Below are positions 57,883 through 64,000 of a DNA stretch of 64,000 bases, piece by piece (the first letter of the stretch is position 1; every line of letters begins with the position of its first letter). Both the position numbers and the translations under genes were made by a program. Origin of the DNA: Oceanispirochaeta crateris (GTDB lineage Bacteria > Spirochaetota > Spirochaetia > DSM-2461); contig NZ_CP036150.1 in assembly GCF_008329965.1 (NCBI RefSeq), forward strand, positions 2,294,001 through 2,358,000. The letters run 5' to 3'. Below the pieces are notes generated by a model. It saw only the letters and a program-made list of their open reading frames with translations, had not been told where the DNA came from and did not search any database.

Positions 57883-59679
57883 TTAAAGGAGCTCCTTCTC
57901 AAGCTGTTCTACTAGGGCGGCAAATCGTCCCAAAGCCTTATTAACTGCCCCGGGGAGACTCATATCAACCCCGGCGGCTTTCAATGAATCCAGAGGGAAC
58001 CGGCTGCCTCCGGACTTGAGAAAGTTCATATAGGACTCTCTCTCGGGCGCTCCACCCTCCAGAACCATTTCTGAAAGAGCCATGGCCGCAGACAGTCCTG
58101 TGGCATATTTATACACATAAAAGGCATTGTAAAAATGAGGAATCCGCAGACCCTCCAAATCGGCCTTTTCATCCAGAACCACATCAGGACCAAAATACTT
58201 CACTAGAAGTTTTTGATACTCCTGACGCAGGCTATCCACAGTCAGAGGCTGACCGGACTCTACCATAGCATGACAAATCATTTCATACTCGGCAAACATG
58301 GTCTGCCTGTAAATAGTAGCCAAAGTGTCATCGATTTGACGCCCCAGCAGATAAAGTGTCATCTCTTTGGAGCTGGAATGATCCATCAGATAACGTCCCA
58401 AGAGCTGTTCGTTGAAGGTTGAAGCCACTTCTGCTTCAAAAATAGTATAATTGTAGTTCTGAAAGGGATTATTTCTCACAGAATACCAGGAGTGCATGGA
58501 ATGCCCTCCCTCATGAGCCAGGGTAAAAACATCCCGAATATCATCTTCTTTGAAATTCATGAGGATGTAAGGCTCTCCCTTGTAGGACCCTGCCGAGAAT
58601 GCCCCGGATCTCTTGCCCTTGTTCTCATACCGGTCTACCCAGCCGCCGCTTAGTCCATTTTTGAGGACTGTTCCGTACTCTTCACCCAGGGGTGATAGAG
58701 CCTTGAGAACAACATCCACAGCCTCATCAAAGGTATGACGCACAGACATATCAGGGATAAGGGACACTTTTGTATCGTAAAGCTGTAACTCCTCTAAGCC
58801 CAGAACCTTTTTCCTAAGGGAGTAATACCGATGAAGAGGAGCCAAATTGGCCGACACGGAAGAAATGAGATTATCGTAAACATCCACGGGAACATTATCA
58901 GGAAACAGACTGGCTTCACGGGCAGAGGAAAACCCTCTAACTCTGGATGTATAAACATCTCGGAGGACACTCCCGCCATAGAGCTCACAAAGGGTATTCT
59001 TATGTCCTTCAAAAACATCGAAAAATTGATGAAACGCCTTCTTTCGAACCTCTCTGTCTGGATTTAAAAGGAAGACCCCGAAGGAAGAATTGGTCAGTTC
59101 TTTTTCTTCTCCCTCCACGAGGATTGTTCCAAAATTCATATCCGCATTGGTCAGGGCTGAAAATGCCTTCCTGGCGGTTTGAGCAGATTCGGCCTGCATG
59201 GCCAGGAGGTTTTCTTCCTTTTCTGACAGAATGTGGGGCTTGTACCTGATGATTCTCTCCAATGAGATACGGAACTCTTCCAGGACAGGCTCTTTCATGT
59301 AAGAGTCCAGTTTTTCCGCCGGTAGAGTTTGAATTTCAGGCTTGAGGTAACTGGCAGCGGCACTGCTTTTCGTAGCCACAGCCATATAGCGTGAAAAACG
59401 CCCCATGGATTCACTATCAGCCACATCTTCTTCTTTGCGAAGCATGGCATAATAACCTAATCGTTCTTCTAAAATTTCAAGTCGGTTAAAAAAATCAAGG
59501 CAGGTCTTAAGCTGTTGCGCTGATTCTCCCAACGTTCCTTTGAATGATGTAATTTCAGGAATCAGAGCCTCCAATTCCAGAAGAGCTTTTTCCCATTCCT
59601 CCGGATTTTTAAAGAGGGCAGTCAAATCCCATTTATCCCCTGATGGTACGTCTTTCCTTTCCTTGAGAACCTTGCTCAT
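57883..59679 (-). CDS. pepF: Oligoendopeptidase F
   Basis: 598 residues, M3B zinc peptidase. Catalytic LAHEGGHSMHSW (HExxH) and the distal Glu in YTIFEAEVASTFNEQ. Cleaves short peptides in the cytoplasm. Its start overlaps the rdgB stop by four bases. Confidence 0.95.
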   Translation of the reverse strand: MSKVLKERKDVPSGDKWDLTALFKNPEEWEKALLELEALIPEITSFKGTLGESAQQLKTCLDFFNRLEILEERLGYYAMLRKEEDVADSESMGRFSRYMAVATKSSAAASYLKPEIQTLPAEKLDSYMKEPVLEEFRISLERIIRYKPHILSEKEENLLAMQAESAQTARKAFSALTNADMNFGTILVEGEEKELTNSSFGVFLLNPDREVRKKAFHQFFDVFEGHKNTLCELYGGSVLRDVYTSRVRGFSSAREASLFPDNVPVDVYDNLISSVSANLAPLHRYYSLRKKVLGLEELQLYDTKVSLIPDMSVRHTFDEAVDVVLKALSPLGEEYGTVLKNGLSGGWVDRYENKGKRSGAFSAGSYKGEPYILMNFKEDDIRDVFTLAHEGGHSMHSWYSVRNNPFQNYNYTIFEAEVASTFNEQLLGRYLMDHSSSKEMTLYLLGRQIDDTLATIYRQTMFAEYEMICHAMVESGQPLTVDSLRQEYQKLLVKYFGPDVVLDEKADLEGLRIPHFYNAFYVYKYATGLSAAMALSEMVLEGGAPERESYMNFLKSGGSRFPLDSLKAAGVDMSLPGAVNKALGRFAALVEQLEKELL

Positions 59680-60290
59680 ACGAGAACCTCCAGTAGTGAT
59701 TTCATGATTTTTCCGGCCTTTCCCCTATGGGAGACCCGGTTTTTTTCTTCCTCCGACAATTCTGCCGCTGTTTTCCCCGTCTGGGCATCCACAAAAACGG
59801 GATCGTACCCGAACCCGCCTCCACCAAAGGGAGTGCTTGCAATCCGTCCGGCAAAAGACTCCTGAACCGAATAGACCCTATAGGGAGCTAGAATCAGAAC
59901 CATGGCGCAAACAAAAAACGCCTCCCGGTCGGTCACTCCTTGCAAATTTTTGAGCAAGAGAAGATTTCTATCTCCATCGGAGAGAAGAGGCCCGCCTTCG
60001 GAGGAACCATATCGGGCGGAATAGATTCCGGGAGCACCCTTCAGGGCTTGGACACAAAGTCCAGAATCATCGGCGAGAACAGGCCTCCCTGCAAGCTTAT
60101 ATAGGGTTTCGGCCTTGAGGAGAGCGTTCTCCATAAAGGTGCTTCCTGTTTCATCACAATCAAATTCAATCCCCAGATCGGATGGAATGAGGATACTATG
60201 GCCGGATAAAATCTGTTCCAGCTCTTTTTTCTTATGCATATTGCCAGTGGCGAGTACTATTTCCATAATCATAGAAGATAATGCATTCAC
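59676..60290 (-). CDS. rdgB: Non-canonical purine NTP pyrophosphatase (RdgB/HAM1)
   Basis: Up to 204 residues; ATG 60266 (MEIVLATGNMHKKKELEQIL) is the better start, giving 196. Motifs GSTFMENALLKA, LADDSGLCVQALKGAPGIYS and GFGYDPVF are the family's. Hydrolyses XTP and dITP to keep them out of DNA. Co-translated with pepF. Confidence 0.95.
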   Translation of the reverse strand: MNALSSMIMEIVLATGNMHKKKELEQILSGHSILIPSDLGIEFDCDETGSTFMENALLKAETLYKLAGRPVLADDSGLCVQALKGAPGIYSARYGSSEGGPLLSDGDRNLLLLKNLQGVTDREAFFVCAMVLILAPYRVYSVQESFAGRIASTPFGGGGFGYDPVFVDAQTGKTAAELSEEEKNRVSHRGKAGKIMKSLLEVLV

Positions 60291-60328
60291 CCGTGACTGC
60301 GCAACAGCCTTGAAGAATACTCAGCAGG

Positions 60329-61234
60329 TCAATCGGGAGGGAAAGCCCGGCAGTCTCGCGATTCCTCGAGATCCTTGAGATAAGACCTCAAATAGAAGAG
60401 CCCTGAATCCACGGAGCCCTTAGGCAGATGGAGGAGAAATGCTATATTCTCATTACTGGGAACGAGGGGGATGGACAAGAGCTGTTCATCCAGCTTTTTA
60501 AGTCTCCTCCGGTATAAATTGCAGCGTTTTTCAAGCCCGGGAATCAAATGCGGATCTGCAATGGATGCTTTTTTTCTCTCAGTCAGGTTCAAACGGAAAT
60601 AGTTTTCATTTCTCTTTCGACTCAGGAGCTCTTTCCGCTCATATTTCTTTCTAAGGCACTCCTGCAGGAATTTTCTGAAGAAAAGAGCCTCTTCTGCTGA
60701 AGGTCCGAGAAAGGGGAAAGCCGTCAAAAAATCATCTTCCTCCACAAAGGAAATATTTTTCAGAACAAACAGCAGCAGCCTTTGCCGCAGGGCTTCCTTC
60801 CTGTAAGGGGTCATACCAGAACTTTCAATAATGGAGACCATTTTGTCCAACAGACAGTATTTTCGTGGGATACATTCGCATCGGCGATTGTATTCATACT
60901 CTATGATCGACTCTCTTACATAGACCCAGTCATCATCCAGCCCCTTCTGGTTCTGCCTATAGAAGGATCGTAAATACCAGGACAGGACCTTATTCAGGTA
61001 ACAGATAAATGAGAGTCCCCTGTAATTGAAATTCATAAGAACTCCATGCATCCGTCCCATAAACCCGAGGAGAAAATCACTCCAATCTTCTTCATTCAGT
61101 GATTTCTTGTACCCTGGAAAAGAATATATATACATGTTTAATTCGTCATATAGAGCTCTGTGGAAGAATTCCATATCTTTATCATTGACAGTGGCCTGAT
61201 ACACCAGAACCTGATGGGTTAGAAAATCGACCAT
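60329..61234 (-). CDS. Unknown protein, possible divergent sigma factor
   Basis: 301 residues with no signal or membrane segment. Residues 68-93 (NFNYRGLSFICYLNKVLSWY and onward) resemble sigma-70 region 2 (F..rg.F..WL..i.rn...d..R). Residues 264-287 (IAFLLHLPKGSVDSGLFYLR) resemble region 4 (ia..l.ip.GTVksRl.RaR). The middle is charged and helical. Promoter-melting residues cannot be confirmed, and the linker is long, so I call it a candidate only. GGAGG sits seven bases before ATG 61234. Confidence 0.55.
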   Translation of the reverse strand: MVDFLTHQVLVYQATVNDKDMEFFHRALYDELNMYIYSFPGYKKSLNEEDWSDFLLGFMGRMHGVLMNFNYRGLSFICYLNKVLSWYLRSFYRQNQKGLDDDWVYVRESIIEYEYNRRCECIPRKYCLLDKMVSIIESSGMTPYRKEALRQRLLLFVLKNISFVEEDDFLTAFPFLGPSAEEALFFRKFLQECLRKKYERKELLSRKRNENYFRLNLTERKKASIADPHLIPGLEKRCNLYRRRLKKLDEQLLSIPLVPSNENIAFLLHLPKGSVDSGLFYLRSYLKDLEESRDCRAFPPD

Positions 61235-61278
61235 GGCAACACCTCCATTTTTTACCTAACAAGATGTATGCCAGTGCC

Positions 61279-61308
61279 AAAAAAAGGGGAAATCATGGTG
61301 ATTTCCCC
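61279..61308 (-). terminator. Terminator of trpS
   Basis: GGGGAAATCA (61286-61295) pairs perfectly with TGATTTCCCC (61299-61308) around a 3-base loop. On the minus strand seven T follow the stem. It separates trpS from the downstream sigma-like gene. Confidence 0.92.
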
Positions 61309-61344
61309 GTAAATTTCTCTAATATTAAGAATTCCTTAAGAAAT

Positions 61345-62358
61345 TCAGTGATCAAACCCCATGGCTCGTCGTAATGTACTGATCTTGGCTGCCGCCAGAT
61401 CTCTGGCTCTTTGCGCTCCTTCGTCCAGAATCTTGTCGATATAAGACGTATCATCCATTAAGGCAACATAGCGCTCCCTCATGGGAGCAATCGTATGATT
61501 AAGGACCCTGAAGAGTTCAGCTTTGGCCTCTCCCCATCCCATTCCACCGGCCCTGTAACGGTCGGCCAGAACAGCTTGCTCTTCCTGGGATGCAAAGAGT
61601 TGATACAAAGTGAAGACATTGCATGTGTCGGGGTCTTTCGGTTCTTCAACGGTCTGAGAATTGGTAACAATTTTGTTACAGAGTTTTTTAAGCTGCTTCT
61701 CGGTAATAAAAAGGGGAATCGTATTATCATAACTCTTACTCATTTTACGGCCATCCGACCCCACAACGACCTGTGTATTCTCGGAAACAACCGCCTCAGG
61801 AAGAGTGAGGAGTTCCTGTTTATAATTTCTATTCACGGCCTGGGCTATATCCACAGCCATCTCAATATGTTGAACCTGATCCTTTCCCACAGGAACATAA
61901 TTGGTATCAAAAAGCAAAATATCTGCGGCCATAAGCACTGGATAGGTATACAGCCCCATGTTGATATTATGATCTTCAGGCTTATCCTTCTCCCTGTTCT
62001 GATCCACCTGGGCCTTGTAGGCATGTGCTCTATTCATCAATCCCTTGGAGGTAAAGGCCATGATCATCGTAGTCAGTTCAAAGGTTTCTGGAACATCGGA
62101 CTGTCTGTAGATCAGGGTTTTTTGAGGATCCAGTCCGCAAGCCAGCCAGCAGGCGGCAATCTCATAGGTATATTCCTTCAGCAGACAGGGATCTTTAATA
62201 CTGTTCAAAGAGTGATAGTCCGCAATAAAATACCTAGCATCATAGCTCTTTGCTAATTCAAGTGCCGGTTTTATGGCTCCCAGGTAGTTCCCCAGATGAG
62301 GCATTCCCGTGGGTTTTATTCCTGTGAGTACAACTTTTTTGTCCATCCCCGATTCCAT
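61345..62358 (-). CDS. trpS: Tryptophanyl-tRNA synthetase
   Basis: 337 residues from ATG 62358; ATG 62346 (MDKKVVLTGIKPTG) is a likelier start with AAGGA upstream. Class I motifs are PTGMPHLGNYLGA (HIGH site) and GRKMSKSYDN (KMSKS). Full-length; a terminator follows. Confidence 0.96.
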   Translation of the reverse strand: MESGMDKKVVLTGIKPTGMPHLGNYLGAIKPALELAKSYDARYFIADYHSLNSIKDPCLLKEYTYEIAACWLACGLDPQKTLIYRQSDVPETFELTTMIMAFTSKGLMNRAHAYKAQVDQNREKDKPEDHNINMGLYTYPVLMAADILLFDTNYVPVGKDQVQHIEMAVDIAQAVNRNYKQELLTLPEAVVSENTQVVVGSDGRKMSKSYDNTIPLFITEKQLKKLCNKIVTNSQTVEEPKDPDTCNVFTLYQLFASQEEQAVLADRYRAGGMGWGEAKAELFRVLNHTIAPMRERYVALMDDTSYIDKILDEGAQRARDLAAAKISTLRRAMGFDH

Positions 62359-62698
62359 CCTTAAAACAAGTCAGTTTCTGTTTAATTTGGCAGGGGCGAT
62401 TTTATCATAATCCCTTATTAAAGGAAAGAGAGTGTATATTCTCCATCATGAAGGTCGAAAAAAAGAACAGGGAGAAGCTGTGAATAAGTGCTCTACATTC
62501 CTAATTCTCAGCTTCAGAAACATCTGAGAATCTCTTCTTTGAACCACCCGGAAAACCAGAGGAATAGGGAAATTCACAAAACCTTCATTATTTCTTCAAA
62601 GCGTCCCCTTACCCGGAGTTCATCATATTGTGCAGGAGATTTTTCCCACAGTGGAAAAAGGACTGGTAAATTCGGTTAAATTCAGGCAAAATATCTAT
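62359..62698. other. Intergenic region between trpS and the response regulator gene
   Basis: About 340 bases upstream of both divergent genes. It must hold two promoters but no element is convincing by eye. A 63-codon frame at 62488 looks random. No RNA gene or repeat was seen. Confidence 0.5.
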
Positions 62699-63385
62699 AT
62701 GGCACTAATTTTTGTTATAGAAGATAATGACTCGATCCGGGAAGCCGTATCGGGCTACCTGAAGTTGTCCGATTATGAGGTGGAAGAATTTGAGGGTCTG
62801 AGCGGTGTAAAAGAAGCCATGGCCTCCAGAAATCCGGAACTCCTGATCCTTGACGCCATGCTCCCCGATGGAGATGGTTTCATTTTTGCAAAGGAGATCC
62901 GTCAGAAATCTGACATTCCCATCATCTTCATGACAGCCAGAGAATCCGAATCGGATAGAATCACCGGTTTTGAGGTGGGGGCCGACGATTATGTCGTCAA
63001 ACCCTTCTCGCCGAAAGAACTGGTGCTGAGAGTGGGAGCCGTCTTAAAAAGAACAGGGACAGCTCTTCCCCAGAAAAAGATGCACGGCTGGACCCTGGGG
63101 GGACAGGTGCTGACAACCGATGAAGATTCCCACAAGGCCATGCTGAACAATCAGTTGCTGAAACTGACCGCAGCGGAGTGGAAAATCCTCCTGTATCTGT
63201 CTTCCAATGGCGGAGCCGTTGTCTCCCGGGAACAGATACTGGACCGTTGTCTGGAATACTCCTTTGAGGGTTATGACCGGACGGTGGATACCCATATTAA
63301 AAACCTCCGTGCCAAGCTTCAGAATCCCGATTGGATCGAGACTATAAGAGGATACGGGTACAGGTTTGCAGGAAACAGTACATGA
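62699..63385 (+). CDS. OmpR/PhoB-family response regulator
   Basis: 228 residues from ATG 62699. Receiver domain: acidic pocket VIEDND, phosphorylation site in LLILDAMLPDGDG (about D52) and Lys in YVVKPFSPKEL. The C-terminal winged helix ends VDTHIKNLRAKLQ and ETIRGYGYRF. Only a weak ribosome site is seen. The kinase gene overlaps the stop by four bases (ATGA). Confidence 0.92.
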   Translation: MALIFVIEDNDSIREAVSGYLKLSDYEVEEFEGLSGVKEAMASRNPELLILDAMLPDGDGFIFAKEIRQKSDIPIIFMTARESESDRITGFEVGADDYVVKPFSPKELVLRVGAVLKRTGTALPQKKMHGWTLGGQVLTTDEDSHKAMLNNQLLKLTAAEWKILLYLSSNGGAVVSREQILDRCLEYSFEGYDRTVDTHIKNLRAKLQNPDWIETIRGYGYRFAGNST

Positions 63386-64000
63386 GATCCATGCGCGCCA
63401 GAATGCTGGCGGCTTTTTTCCTGATTATCCTATTAAACAGTATTTTACTTATTCTGAGCCTTTTATTTGGATACTCCAATTCTCGCAAGCACTGGAATGA
63501 CCACGTAGAACATGAGTCCCGGAAGCTGGTTATGGAATTTCTCACGGCCATGATGGATCAGGAGGGAATCCTTGATGCCACATCCAGTGCAGAAATTTTG
63601 AAGGCCTCCCGATCCTATAAAATAGAATCTGCTCAAATTTTTCTATTTTCACCCGGTGGAGATCTCTTACAAAGCTGGTCAAATCCTTTTCAAAATCGAC
63701 AAGATCCGGAACAAGCCGACATTTCCAAGGCAGAACCTCTCATTCTGGGAGGACAACTCAAGGGATCTGTTCAGATCGTGCCCCTCTCCTTTGGCTCCGT
63801 AAACCATAACAGCATATTCATCACAAGGATTGTCAAACTCTTCAGCCTGGGGTTGATCCTCTCTGGCAGTCTCTCCCTCCTTTTGGCCTACAGGATATCC
63901 GCCGCGTTTACTAAAGAAGCGGGTTCTACCGCCAGATCCCTGATCAAGCTGGCAAGAGGCTCACGGCTGGAACAATTCTCAAACTCCCCCACGAAAGAAC
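63382..64000 (+). CDS. Sensor histidine kinase, N-terminal part (3' end outside window)
   Basis: The frame from ATG 63382 stays open to the window edge (206 codons). It has a first membrane segment (LAAFFLIILLNSILLILSLL), an extracytoplasmic sensor of about 120 residues, a second membrane segment (FSLGLILSGSLSLLLAYRIS) and the start of a HAMP-like linker. The catalytic domain must lie beyond the window. It is the partner of the response regulator. Confidence 0.85.
   Translation, partial: MRSMRARMLAAFFLIILLNSILLILSLLFGYSNSRKHWNDHVEHESRKLVMEFLTAMMDQEGILDATSSAEILKASRSYKIESAQIFLFSPGGDLLQSWSNPFQNRQDPEQADISKAEPLILGGQLKGSVQIVPLSFGSVNHNSIFITRIVKLFSLGLILSGSLSLLLAYRISAAFTKEAGSTARSLIKLARGSRLEQFSNSPTKE

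Noticed and set aside
61259-61273. TGGCAT-like sigma-54 promoter for the sigma-like gene
   Set aside because: The -12 dinucleotide is GT rather than GC, and there is no activator nearby.

Overview
The window looks like chromosomal DNA from a free-living, anaerobic or facultative bacterium with a Gram-negative envelope. A spirochaete is the best guess, but this is inferred from protein style and is not proven. Supporting signs are a class I hybrid-cluster protein, methylglyoxal synthase, a TM1266-type regulator, a GGGtGRT protein, a short NFACT protein, FecR-domain proteins, sigma-54 activators and lipoprotein-type signal peptides. I see no tRNA, rRNA, CRISPR array, insertion sequence or prophage. 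The content is core metabolism plus carbohydrate uptake.

Layout. 1-10.4 kb is a sugar-uptake and pentose locus. It holds the end of one ribose/xylose-type ABC system, a second complete system read leftward (ATPase, binding protein, permease) with a divergent GntR regulator, a LacI-type repressor and an FGGY sugar kinase. Between the two regulators lies a decayed L-ribulose-5-phosphate 4-epimerase (araD) gene. The kinase promoter overlaps a perfect 18-bp palindrome, a likely repressor operator. 10.4-19.6 kb holds a Cache/GAF/HD-GYP signalling protein, a zinc-ribbon SDR protein, a NifU-like scaffold paired with a GGGtGRT protein, AzlCD and a glycosyltransferase. 19.8-23.3 kb holds a NifA-like activator and a cysteine-desulfurase-like enzyme.

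24-31.6 kb contains a tightly coupled series (membrane protein, macrodomain, NFACT, MEMO, AMMECR1), a frameshifted membrane protein, a FecR protein and murD. 31.7-41.3 kb carries purU, a PHP phosphatase, hcp with a palindromic operator, mgsA with a Crp/Fnr regulator, ilvD with a TM1266 regulator, a SlyD-type isomerase with a Cys/His-rich tail, a pentapeptide-repeat protein and a ZIP transporter. 41.5-48.4 kb has a phosphoesterase, arfB, an IclR regulator, a complete phage-shock locus (pspA, pspB-like, pspC, divergent pspF, with a good sigma-54 promoter) and lipBA. 48.4-64 kb has an outer-membrane protein, a frameshifted htrA, hslO, a HAD hydrolase, a phosphohexomutase, a NeuB-type synthase, serS, a FecR lipoprotein, pepF, rdgB, a sigma-like unknown protein, trpS, and a response regulator with the start of its sensor kinase.

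Three genes are broken. araD is truly decayed, with several stops and a frameshift. The other two (27860-29247 and htrA) are each broken by one missing base in a run of five C/G, which could be a sequencing artefact or a real contraction. The least understood units are the scaffold/GGGtGRT pair, the sigma-like protein at 60.3-61.2 kb and the Cys/His tail of the SlyD-type protein.
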